DNA of 64,000 bases. Origin: Rhizophagus irregularis. Taxonomy: Eukaryota; Glomeromycota; Glomeromycetes; Glomerales; Glomeraceae. Positions 13,052 through 23,782 of the stretch are shown in pieces. The notes beneath the pieces are model-generated. The model saw only the letters and a program-made list of their open reading frames with translations, was not told the origin of the DNA and ran no database searches. Where the stretch lies: contig NC_089442.1 of NCBI RefSeq assembly GCF_026210795.1, positions 4,802,501-4,866,500 of the forward strand. The letters run 5' to 3'. Each line of letters begins with the position of its first letter. Position 1 is the stretch's first letter. A program made the translations under genes and the position numbers.

Positions 13052-13930
13052 CAGTGCTGGCAAAAAGTAATCGGAATTGCAAAAAATGCAATAAATGAGA
13101 AACCAGCGATTGAAATTGCTTCAAATTTTACAGAATTGTTGCCAAATGGATTAATGTTAAGTGTATAAAATTTCAGCTTTTTATCACATTTCCTTGTCTC
13201 ACAATTGATTTTTTTTTCAAAAAAAAAACATTAAAAATTTAAGCGAGGTAAAAATTTAATAAAGATTTTTAATATTATCCTCAATCATTAACAATCAACA
13301 TATATAATTATAATGAAAAATTATAAACATAAAAATATATCTTTAATTGATTTATTAAAAAAATTTAGTTGTTACTTAATTAGTTAGTTTTTCTATAAAT
13401 TGACATTAATGTTGACTCAAAAATCATTAAAATAAAATAAATTTTAAATACATTACACTTGTTTAATTGATATTTTTTCAAATATTTTGAATATTATTAA
13501 ACTAACATTAAAAAGACTTTATTATAATCCTTTATAATTATTATAACTTAGATTTAATTTTTGAATTTTAGTTCTTTTTACTAAAATTAAGGGTTAGGTT
13601 AGGTTGCGATCAATATAGTAAAGAAACTTTGATCAATAACTAACAAATAAAAAAGTGTCAAATTTTTTTTAATAAAATTAGCTTTTATGAATTTCAATTT
13701 GAATGCTATAATCAGAAATTTTGGATCCTTTATAGGTTAAGTATTTTCCAATTTTTTTTTTTGAATTAAATAATCAATTGTGAGGCAAAGAAATAAGATA
13801 AACGGCTGATAATTTATATACATAATAATGACACATTTGGCAAAAAATCTACAAAATTTGAAGCAATTTTAATCATTGGTTTCTCATTTATCGCATTTTT
13901 TGCAATTCCGATTACTTTTTGCCAGCACTG
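13052..13930. mobile_element. Mariner-type MITE with long terminal inverted repeats and TA duplication
   Basis: The ends read CAGTGCTGGCAAAAAGTAAT and its reverse complement, and the element is flanked by TA on both sides (13050-13051 and 13931-13932), the target duplication of Tc1/mariner elements. The ends match almost base for base for about 95 bases. Weaker matching, including TCACAATTGATT, continues to about 170-190 bases. The 879-bp body has no transposase frame, so it is non-autonomous. Confidence 0.88.
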
Positions 13931-14168
13931 TATAATCAAATTTTAAACGTAATAAAAAGATTTTTTATTTACGAGTAAAAGATCAGATAATCGACATTAG
14001 TCTACTTCAATTGTCATTTTGATCACAAAAACTAAAAATCAACTAATCAGTTAGTATTTTTGTAAAATGTAGTACCTTAATAGTTTATTATAACATTTTT
14101 TTCTTTGCCGATAAAGAAATACATACAAATATTTTTTTGTTCGAGGATAACGTAAATTTAGTTTTCAT

Positions 14169-14446
14169 ATGCCGAAATCACGTGCTCATATCAAATCGAT
14201 TAATAGCAAAATGTATACGGGAAGAACGAGTAAAAAATTAGTCCATGAAATGGAAAATTCTGCTGGGCTATTTCTTCGAAAGGCTACGCCAAGCCCCCTC
14301 CTAAGGAGGTAAATGGAGTAGATATATACTTCATGAATCGTTGTTGATCATAAAAATTTCTCGGCAAGATTTTACAGTTTAGTCCGTTCTGTAATTTCAG
14401 CCGGGGCCCTGCCAAAAACTCTTGGCTACCCTCCAGGTTTTTCTGA
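14169..14446 (+). CDS. Possible small two-exon gene, unknown
   Basis: An ATG at 14169 opens a 46-codon frame starting MPKSRAHIKSINSKMYTGRT that ends at a plausible donor, GTAAATGG, after 14308. An acceptor TTTCAG precedes 14401, and joining them continues in frame for about 14 codons to a TGA. The peptide would be basic, about 61 residues. No family is recognised. The composition is less AT-rich than the surroundings, which is the main reason to list it. Confidence 0.28.
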
Positions 14447-14852
14447 AAGGCACTAAAGCGTAGACGATTGTTACATAATTTCGGTAATGAAGTCCCGCAT
14501 ATATACTGGTGTGCATTACTATTGGTGTAGTCTTATTTTTCTCGAAAGTTGTTGCAGCCAAAATCTTTCGTTAATCGCTGATATAACATGGGAATTAATT
14601 TTTCGTATGTTACCAGAGGTATTTGTTACATTATTTGGTCTAGTTCGTTAATATTTTATTTAACGTTAAGGCACAAAAAAAATCATTAAATAATCCCGAT
14701 GAAAAAATTACATGCGCGTGACGATTTGACGCAGATCACTTTTGCTAAGAAAAATTATATCTCGGAACCAGCTTTATTTATTACACGCATCACAACAGAA
14801 CAACAGAACAAATTAGAAATTCATGACAAGATGTAAAATAGAAAAATAAAAT

Positions 14853-16931
14853 TTAAATTTTTTTCTGTGGAGGCGATGCATAAACAATAGAATCGTTTAC
14901 GTGTTGAGTACCACCACGATTAAGTTTCTTTCTAGACTTCAGTGCGGATTCTATATTCTGTTGTAGACTTATGACACGGTTCTGGCCGATACATAAATAA
15001 AAAGGATGTTAGTTAACAAATTACAGTGATCTGCGAAATGAATAAGATTTGTTACCTCACCTTAAACGTGATCATTGTTCGTATTATATCAGACAAATTC
15101 TTTAATTGCGTAGACGCATTGGGAATCAAAAACTTGTCAGATTGGTCAACTAGATAAACTCCATCAATCCAATGCATGGATACATCCCTCTCTGTAAATG
15201 TATAATTTAATATTAGCAAGTACGACAAACGTAATATTGATAAACCATATTATTACTTACTGTACACAAGTTTCTAAATTTTTTAGATTTGGATGGTCTT
15301 CAGGAAATAATTGCCGAATCTTGAAGAGAGCCAGTTGCATGGCTGGAAGTTAGATTATATTGTTAGTAGTTTTCATAATGACAAAATAAAAAGCTTTGAT
15401 TTCACCTTACCTTTAAGGATCTTTTCGCGATCACCGTTCATTTTTACATCATCGTGATAATATGCGTTCCCGACAACTTCCCCAAAAGCTACTTGAATAA
15501 TGTTATTACGTTGTTAATTACATAGAGGATAATTATTAGAATAATTATAAATTATGATCAGAGGTATTCTTACAAAGTGTATACACTTGTTGAATCCATC
15601 TTAACGTCCAATCTCTCGCAAATAAATAATCATTTTCGAACGGGGCTTGACCGATAGCGGACTCAACTTTGTTCAAATCAACGTAACATCCGGTAGTATG
15701 TTGTGAAATTACATTTTCATATCTCTTTAAAAGTGATTGGAGGTATTTACAATCTCCTCCTCAATCTAGAACATATAATTCATTGTTAGTAATTGAAATT
15801 AAAAGAAATTAAAATCAACAGGAAACATACCTTTCTCCATTTCGATTGCATTAATTCTGTATCTTGCAATTCCCTCTTTAAGTCTGATAAGTCTCTCAAT
15901 AGTCGGGTTCAAAGTCTGGTGCAATAAAAGATTTGTTATTATGTACAGCAATGAAGTGTAAAAGAACAAATATATCGAACCTCAACAGATAATTCTTGAA
16001 GGTAAGAATTTTCCACATCTTTTTCAAGATCTGACAGGTTTGATGGAGCATCTTGAAGAAGTTCATCCGGTGGCACCAAAGTGATGCCGGACAGTTCCTC
16101 ATCATCCACATTATTAAATGATCGTTGCTCATTTTGAATTTCGCAAATATCGTTATGCGCATGGAAGTAATGTTCAATTTTGGTACGTTTTGTTTTCTGT
16201 TTATGATCACTCTAAGTATTAAAATTCAAGACAATAAATTTCTGCTAGCTTACAAGAACAAACGAAAAAAATACTACTACCTCAATTGAATCATCCAAAT
16301 CTTGAGGAATATCCTATAGCACGAATACAAATTACGGAAAAGTCAAACAACCTTTGTATCAAATAAGATAAAAACAAACAATTTAGGACTTACCGGAGAA
16401 GCTTGTATCAGATGGTGGAGATTCCGCTGATTCCAAATCAGCATTAAGATGATATTCAACATCATGCTATTGTTAAAAAAATGTATATAGTTATTGTTAT
16501 TTAGCATAAGTAGTTTTAATTAACTTACCAGCTGACGAAACATTCTACGGTCATGTTCAGTCTAGTTGAGAAAAGCGTAAGTTATAAGTTGTTCTCCAAA
16601 CCAAATTCAAAATACGACTGCATGGTAAACTTACACGATCATTAAGCATAGTATTCGTATGTTTAGTCTAATTGAGAGAATGGCAAATGTTACAGATTTT
16701 TCCATGAGAAATTTCATACTGACTGACTACCATACTTACAAGAGCGCGAAATTGTCGAGTATAATTTTTCGTATGAATCACTTTCTGTTTTTGAGCTTCT
16801 TTGTATATTTTTTTTCGGCATTTTTGAAAACTGAAAGAAATTATGAAATTAATGACAAACATAAAAAGTAAAGCAATTGTCCATAACATTTACCTATCAA
16901 AAGCACTTTTGGATTTTTCGGTTCCGGTCAT
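14853..16931 (-). CDS. 13-exon orphan gene, unknown function
   Basis: Minus-strand exons, in order: 16931-16894, 16830-16740, 16667-16635, 16561-16529, 16466-16394, 16300-16281, 16211-15981, 15915-15831, 15759-15574, 15491-15411, 15342-about 15266, 15189-15061, 14981-14853. They join to about 401 residues from MTGTEKSKSAFDSFQKCRKK to VYASPPQKKI. Nearly all junctions are GT..AG and keep the frame. Uncertain points are the 20-nt sixth exon, the exon 9 acceptor (15759 or 15756), and the exon 11/12 join, which needs a weak GTACAG donor; otherwise it is a frameshift. The N-terminal part is Lys/Arg/Gln-rich and the middle is acidic (NNVDDEELSG, LEKDVENSYL). The C-terminal half has a conserved-looking globular stretch with FENDYLFARDWTLRWIQQVY and MHWIDGVYLVDQSDKF. 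No signal peptide or membrane segment is seen. I recognise no domain; a Glomeromycotina-restricted family is likely. Confidence 0.68.
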
Positions 16932-17504
16932 TATAAATTATAACTTACTAGAGAACAGGAAAAGAAATATATGACCCTTTTAAGGCTTATAATAGGTGTG
17001 GTCAATCCGGTAATGATTGGATAATTTCGCGACGCGAACAATCCGATTTTTGTAGATCGGTTTGACTGACCGCTGATCGCATCAACAACCAATAAAACCA
17101 ATAATCCAAGAGCGATCAATCTATAATTGAACGGGGTTAGTGATTCAGTGTTCGTGCAAAAATTTTATGTCTGATCAATGAAGTCAAGAAACTTGCATCG
17201 TCGCTATGGTCTATGCTTCCATCAGAACTCGTGTTATGATGCTTGAATTGAAAGACTGGGTTAAGTCCCTAACCACTCCCCAAGTGATAATTTACAGGGG
17301 TGAGGGTTTCTTGACATCAAATTCGCTAAGAATCCAAAGGATTAAGATTCGCAGATTATAGCATCGTTTTAAGGTATGTATTTATACATGCGAAATCGAT
17401 CAGTTTTATTAATACAAAAATACAGAATCAAACAATTAACGAAATGTATGATGCTATCAAAGAGGGAGGATCCTAGGCCATTTAATGCGAGTCCCAGCAT
17501 CAAG

Positions 17505-17760
17505 TTATTCCTTTGCTCTCTCACATTTACGAAAAACATCTACTACACTAGATTTCCGAAATAAATTATCCCGCCCATATCTATAGAAGTTTTGTCTATC
17601 TATAATATCTCTTACACCCGTGCAGATTAAATAAAATAACAAAAACCTTCTCCGGGATTGAGTAATTTCGAACCTACAGAATAATTACGGAAGTATTAGC
17701 AACTGAGGTAAAAAAATAATACAATAACGATTTACACTTACCATCACGATTCATTTCCAT
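17505..17760 (-). pseudogene. Small coding remnant upstream of the orphan gene
   Basis: A short first exon (17760-17742, MEMNRD) with donor GTAAGT and an acceptor before 17673 leads into KLLNPGEGFCYFI and then a stop. Two bases out of frame, a clean 39-codon stretch runs on to 17505 (RDNLFRKSSVVDVFRKCERA, stop TAA). The switch between frames could be a frameshift or an unrecognised short intron. Product unknown. Confidence 0.3.
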
Positions 17761-18002
17761 TCCGCCTCATACACAAGATATTTATTGCTTAATTTTTCTG
17801 CGTTATCGCCGGCGCAAAGTTTAGGAATTTGGCACGTGAAGATGCTTAATTTTTTGATAGACTTTTGCTGTGCCGTTGCGTCTATTGTTCGCGTGATGAT
17901 GGTCAGTGCGACAACCTAACATTTCGTCAACATGGATCCAAATAAAAAAAATCACATTCGCGTTCACGCCGATCACTTTTGATAAGAAATTTCCGAGACA
18001 TT

Positions 18003-18167
18003 ATGTCCCGGAAAAATGCCAAGAAAAATTCCCCCTTAAAAAATATATTTTTCGGGAGGGTAGTCTATGAAGACGAGGCGGAGAGAGTCCTTAGTCATAT
18101 TATATGGCTATGTGAGAGATTGCAGGAAAATCGAATTAGGATCCAGACTTTGTTAAAATATAGTTAA
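18003..18167 (+). CDS. Possible small protein, 54 residues, unknown
   Basis: The frame starts MSRKNAKKNSPLKNIFFGRV and ends LLKYS with a TAA. It is Lys/Arg-rich at the start, then amphipathic (EDEAERVLSHIIWLCERLQE could form a helix). The composition is balanced compared with nearby AT-rich DNA. Length is the only reason for low confidence; no family is recognised. Confidence 0.3.
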   Translation: MSRKNAKKNSPLKNIFFGRVVYEDEAERVLSHIIWLCERLQENRIRIQTLLKYS

Positions 18168-18872
18168 CAATCGGCAAAAACAAACATGTTTAGAGTAGAA
18201 TCTTCATCATCATCAGTCTCAGATTCATTATCATCAGTTTTCAGAGAAGACCCAATATTTATCTTGATTCTTCATACGCGACATTAAAACTAGAATTGAT
18301 TAGTAAGTTTCGTTCCATGATGAAATTCCAGTAATTAAATAATAATAAGAGATTACCTTGTAATGGTGATTAATGGTAAGATTACCTTGTAAGAATGTAG
18401 CGCTTTTTTATAAATGTCCAGAAGAGTTAAGTGAATCCTTAGATATTGAGCTTTGAACTCCCAAGAAAATAAACTACTATTGACAGTCATGCAATTTCAA
18501 ATTATATATATAACTTATATGCAAATTAATAAAGTTTTTTATTTGGTTTATACAGTATTATATTAAAATTTTGTTACAATTAAAGAAATTTAAAAGAATT
18601 TGTAGCAAAGTGCAGAAAAAGATTTTAGAAAGTAGCGCAAATCATAGAGTATAAAAGATAAATTGAAAGAGCACTAGGAAGAAGAAGAAAGAGATGAACT
18701 CATTTCTTTGATTTATCGAAAGAAGCTCTAAGATAGCCTAAGGTTTCAAAGGCTTTGTGAAGGTCACTTCCGATCCTATCAAGTTTCTAGATTGGATGAA
18801 ATATTTAACATTAGTAATTGTGTACTTATATTAAAGAATGATCATTAAGTAATTTTATCATAGCTCACATTA

Positions 18873-19118
18873 TCAAACTTTGTCGATTTTCGCTTCGAGC
18901 TTTGATTCAACATTAGTTACCTTTGATTCAACATTGTCAATTTTCGCTTCGATAGGCTTCATCGTTTTTTTAACTTCATATTGGATATAGAGCGCGCCAG
19001 TACCAGCCGGGCCTAGAGTGCCAATAATTGAACCGATATTTGTGGAACTTTACGTAGATTCTGAACCAACATTTTTTGAAGTAAGGTTTTTTACTGCTTC
19101 GGCCGTGCCTTTATTTTG
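18873..19118 (-). pseudogene. Remnant of a heptad-repeat coiled-coil protein
   Basis: Minus-strand reading gives KGTAEAVKNLTSKNVGSEST, then an in-frame TAA, then SSTNIGSIIGTLGPAGTGAL and a repeating tail with units such as EAKIDNVESKVTNVESKLEA before a TGA. The 7-residue repeat (K-hydrophobic-x-N/K-V-E-S) indicates a coiled coil, and the LGPAGTGALYIQY stretch looks like a short hydrophobic segment. The internal stop and lack of a clear start argue that it is dead or that an intron is missed. Confidence 0.4.
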
Positions 19119-19884
19119 GTTTAATTATACATAAAAAGATCAGCACGTCATAAATTTTATTTTTAACTATACTACTTACTTTCAAATCTTTTCTGAAAAA
19201 TTCTTTGTGCGTAACGACTCAACATTTTGGACAATATAAATTTAGTTTTAAATGTAAAATGTAAGAAAAAATATAAGATATATATACCTTTTTATATCTA
19301 AATACATATTAATTTTTCAATGCGATAATCAATTTTGTGATTTGATTGACCAATCAGTGGCCTTTATGATCACAAGCTTTGTCATACTCAGCCGTAGTAT
19401 TATTTCTCCGTCGTTTCGGCTGGTGAAGAAAACGATTTTGAGGCTTGCAAACTAATCATTTTTTCGTACAGATCTTATTAGAATTACAATGTATACAAAT
19501 AAAAGGTCGGTAAGGTTAATGTTGTTCATTTACTCTGACACTCTGACACTACATGTCTTATAAGTATAATTGATGACCATTTATTTTAATCAGAATATGT
19601 TGGGGACAAATGAAATCAGATTAGAGTTAATGTTGAGATGTGTTAGTATATAGATAGCTTACATGAACGAAACACAGGTTGTGTGGTCTGTAAGCATTAG
19701 TATATAAACGCTGTTTCACTTTGTAAACAAGTCTATGTAATCATCGAATAATGTAATTTATTTTTTTACATCAATAAATCGGTAATTCCGATCATGACAT
19801 TTTGTCACAGTTTATTTTTATCTATACTAACTATGCTAATGAACTTTTGAATTATTCCATCTTATATAAAAGTTATTGTCAAAT

Positions 19885-20268
19885 ATGCAATCCATTGATT
19901 CATTGAGAGAATTAAATGCCAAGTTCTTAACTGAGATTGCCGAGCTTAGGAAGGAGAATGCTGAGATTCCCGAACTTAGAGAAAAGTTTCTAAAATTTGC
20001 TGAGGTTGAGGCTGAGAATGCGAGGTTGAAGCAAATTATTGAAGAGAATGCAAGGCGTGATGCTGAGAATGCTGAACTCAAGTCTAGAGTCGTAGAGCTT
20101 GAGGCTAGACTTGCATTATTAGAACAGAGTTCAGCAGTGGAAGGGATGGCGTTGCCACTTGGCCAGACACAAAACGGTGAAGAAGCGATGCCAGTGGTGA
20201 CGGTACCAACTGTTGATGTACCCGATTCTGTAATAGACCAACTAGGGTTGCAGACATATCTTTCTTAA
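19885..20268 (+). CDS. Short coiled-coil protein, 127 residues
   Basis: The ATG at 19885 (MQSIDSLRELNAKFLTEIAE) is chosen as the first ATG in frame. Residues 1 to about 85 are a continuous charged coiled coil with repeated ELRKENAEI and AENARLK-type units; the tail is Val/Pro-rich (VVTVPTVDVPDSVIDQL). No signal peptide or membrane segment is present. A truncated second copy with a matching leader lies at 50462-50677, so this belongs to a duplicating family. Function unknown; I believe similar proteins are numerous in Rhizophagus, but that is from memory. Confidence 0.6.
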   Translation: MQSIDSLRELNAKFLTEIAELRKENAEIPELREKFLKFAEVEAENARLKQIIEENARRDAENAELKSRVVELEARLALLEQSSAVEGMALPLGQTQNGEEAMPVVTVPTVDVPDSVIDQLGLQTYLS

Positions 20269-21619
20269 GGGTAACTACCTTACAGCATAATATAGGTCGT
20301 ATAAGATAGTATGTCGTACACGTATAATAAGAAGTTAAGAACTCTTTCTTGACGTATGACAAATATCTGACGTATGACATATCATATGATGTACTGTACT
20401 TGTATCACGTCACGAAATTAAATTAACACAAGTAAAATGTAATGGGTTTCGCGACTTTTTTTTATTCTTTTACTTCTGAATTATGAATTGTGGAGAAAGC
20501 AGTTCAGGAAAGGGTAAAAGACCAGTTATTAATGAAAATGAAGAACTTATAGTTTCTTCGGGTGAAGAAAACACAACACCAAACATCAAGTTTAAGAGGT
20601 TTTAAAATTGATTAAATAAAAATACAAACAAACCTTAAAAAAATTTTCTTAAAAAATTATCAATAACAAAAAAATAAAATTGTCAAAGACTTCAAAAAAT
20701 ACAAAGCCCTTCTCAGAAATCTGGGAATATTATGAAAAAGGTGTATAAAAGAATAATGGACATTATGAAGCTATTTGTTTCTATTGTAAAACCAAAAGGT
20801 CAAGGGGAAAGCCACAAAAAATGGAAGTGCACCTGGCAAATGAATGTATACAATGTCCTGAAGAGATATCAAGATATTGGCATGAAAATGTAGCTAACTG
20901 ACAAACAATCTATTCTCGTAATAACCAAAAATTACTTTCTTCACAACCACCTTATTCAACTCAAACACAAATAACTGATCATTATAAGTCTGATTAGTCT
21001 TTACCCAAATTTGTTGTTGACTGACTTGATAAAAAGATTTTAAAGGTTTGGGTCATGGCTGGTATTCCATTTAATGTAATTGAAAACCCATTTGTTTTAG
21101 ATCTCTTTAAAGATCTAAATCCTGGTTATTCCCCACCATCACGAACTACTCTTTCTAACCATCTTATTACAGAAGAATATACACGAGTGAGTTTGGCTAT
21201 TGATCATGATTTGGAACAATCTGATAATCTTACTTTAAGTAAATATAAATTAATTAATTATTACATGTGCAACTTGTTGATTTAAAAAAATTTAAATGTT
21301 AATAATCTCTCCTAAAATTTGATACTAATATTTATTTTAAATTCTATTTCTGATAGCGTTAGATGGTTGGACTACTCCAAAAATGGAATCAATTTATAAT
21401 TACATAGTCATGACTGATACTTGAATGGAATATTTGATTGGTTTATATGATTATTTGTCAGATTCACATACAAATGAATTTTTAATAAAAGAAATTTCTA
21501 GTATTATTGAAAAACTTGGCAGTGATAAGTTTACCACAATTGTTACTGATAATACTTCTAATTGCCAAATTGCAAGACAAAATATTCACCAAATGTATCC
21601 ACATATATGGAATATACGT

Positions 21620-21843
21620 TAGTGCTTCAATCCAGATGAAAACTTGAATATTTTCATGTGATGATTATGGCTGAGAAAGATTATGAATTTCAGATTTAAA
21701 CAGACTATAATTTAAACCAACATTAAAGTATTATTATTCCAAAAATTTATACTAATTATGGCCAAACTCATAATGCCAGCGAAATTTAATGAAATTCAAT
21801 CCAGATGAAAATCTGGATAAAATCGCTACAGATTGAAGCACTA
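21620..21843. mobile_element. 224-bp hAT-type MITE inserted in hAT relic 1
   Basis: Ends TAGTGCTTCAATC and GATTGAAGCACTA are inverted. The insertion is flanked by a perfect 8-bp duplication ATATACGT (21612-21619 and 21844-21851), the hallmark of hAT mobilisation. Without it the transposase reading continues across the site. A second copy of identical length and opposite orientation lies at 62940-63163. Confidence 0.9.
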
Positions 21844-22390
21844 ATATACGTTGTATAGCTCATGCAATCAATTTGATTGTATCTGACTTGGTTAAACTCG
21901 AACCTATTAAAAAATTTATTAATGAATGTGGTAAAATTAATCAATATTTTAGTACATCATATACTAGTAATATTCTTTTAAAACAAGATTTTACCAATAT
22001 GATAATCAAAGGAGACGGATTACAAACTTGGATGAAAACATGTTGGGGTCTTTATTTATGACAATGGATGCTTTATTAAGAGCTCAGCCAGTGTTTAATT
22101 AGGTAAGTAAAATGTTTATTAATAATAATGAAAATTAAAAATATTAAAAAATATTTTACTAAATTTTTAAATTTTCAATTTTTCAGATTCTTAGAGAGCA
22201 TGCTAATTCTATTACAAATAATGAAGTTGCCGTTTTAATGGAGGATGAATCTTTTTTTCCATATGTCGATCAGTTTGTTCTATATGGAAGCCAATAAAAG
22301 AATGTATAAATCTTTTAGAAGTAAATGAAACTACTTTATTTAATTACTTCATCCATCTTATTAAATTGGCCAATGCAATACACCAATTAC

Positions 22391-22898
22391 TACATTAGGA
22401 AATTTGTTTAGGTGTAATTTAGTGTAAGATTTGTAAAATTTTGAAATATTACACTAAAAACATAATATTACAAAAGTTTACGCTCTTAAATTTGAATAAT
22501 TATAGTAATTTAAGAATATCTCGCTATCTACTGATCCAATCAAGATGATCTATAGCTCATTGGAATCAGCTCATCAAGATGAATCAAATGGTAGTAAAAT
22601 CGTATCTTTATGTTTAATAGATGACTTTCTATTAATTTAAAACTTTATTGCATACTATAGAGTATTCTATCAAATGCGATTTTACTACCATTTGATTCGT
22701 CTTGATGAGCTGATTCCAATGGGCTATAGATCGTCTTGATTGGATTAGTAGATAGCAAAATATTCTTAAATTACTATAATTATTCAAATTTAAAAGTGTA
22801 AACTTTTGTAATATTACGTTTTTAGTGTAATATTTCAAAATTTTACACCACTTCTGAAATATTACACTAAATTATGCCTAAACAAATTTCCTGATGTA
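22391..22898. mobile_element. Fold-back MITE with about 210-bp inverted arms inside hAT relic 1
   Basis: The left arm (from TACATTAGGAAATTTGTTTA) and right arm (ending TAAACAAATTTCCTGATGTA) pair for about 210 bases with few mismatches, including the stretch with GGAATCAGCTCATCAAGA. Only about 80 bases separate the arms, so single strands would form a large hairpin. It interrupts the transposase relic. No clean target duplication was found. Confidence 0.82.
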
Positions 22899-23782
22899 AG
22901 TACCATGCCTTCAAATCTTTTTCTGTTAACATTTTTAATTATTGATTTGAAGAATTTTTACATTCTCTTTATATTTTGGCTTATTATCTTCATCCATATT
23001 ATCGAGGTTTTATAAATGTTATGATTTGTAAAGTCTCAAATAATATAATTAATAAAGTTTTTTGTTTAATCAATATCAACAGGTAAAGGTTTAAAAAATG
23101 AAACTTTTCATAAAGCTACCTTAACTGCAATTGAAATGTAGCAAAGTCTTGGTCATACTTACAAGGAAAGTGAAGAATTAATTACTCAACTTTGTAGGTT
23201 TGAATTAAAGCTTACTTCTTTTATTTGATCTTCCTTATATTTCTAGACTTGAATTTTCAAACGTATGGTAAAAATTAATTAAAATACAGTCACAACATTT
23301 GTCTGATGAATTTGCCTGTCAATTTTTTCTATTAATCCAACTTAAGCAAATTATGAAAGAAATTTCTCAACTTTTAATTGGATTTTGGGTGATAGATGAA
23401 CCAATTTAACTTTAAAAAAACTTGAAGTTATGATAGCAAAAATTCAGTCTTACTACATGAATAATATCCAAAAAGAATTAAATTATATGAGTAATGATCT
23501 TACTGAAAGTGAGTTAAGAAAAAGTACTAATATTACTTCAGTTAATAGCATTATTAGTTTAAAGGAAAACAATAATACTGTGAACTTTGATGGAGATAAT
23601 AATTTAAATCAAATTTCACCATCAGAAAATTTTTCAAATACTGAATTTGCTATTAGTAATATTGTTGATTTTGACAGCTGTTGATAATAATCATGATACT
23701 AATAGAGAAATAGGTCTTGATATTACTCCAATACAAGAACAACCTTTAGATCTAGCTAATTTGAATTATGATCCTAATAATG

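Larger units (their letters stand above)
20483..23687 (+). pseudogene. Decayed hAT transposase with BED zinc finger (copy 1)
   Basis: Pieces appear in the order expected of a hAT transposase. A BED-type zinc finger lies near 20710-20900 (SEIWEYYEK, CFYCKTKR, H..NEC). The 21055-21285 segment contains MAGIPFNVIENPFV and LNPGYSPPSRTTLS. A DGWTTPK-like block and a DNTSNC segment lie at 21357-21619, then an IAHAINLI-type stretch after 21852. A Tyr-x-x-HPYYRG block follows near 22970, and the C-terminal hATC dimerisation region near 23340-23480 (YERNFSTFNWI). Numerous stops and frame changes are present. Two small elements are inserted inside it (21620-21843 and 22391-22898). Terminal repeats of this element were not identified. 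Confidence 0.85.

Noticed and set aside
13591-13606. GGTTAGGTTAGGTT resembling telomere repeat
   Set aside because: Only two to three units within the interior of a MITE; no array and not at a chromosome end.
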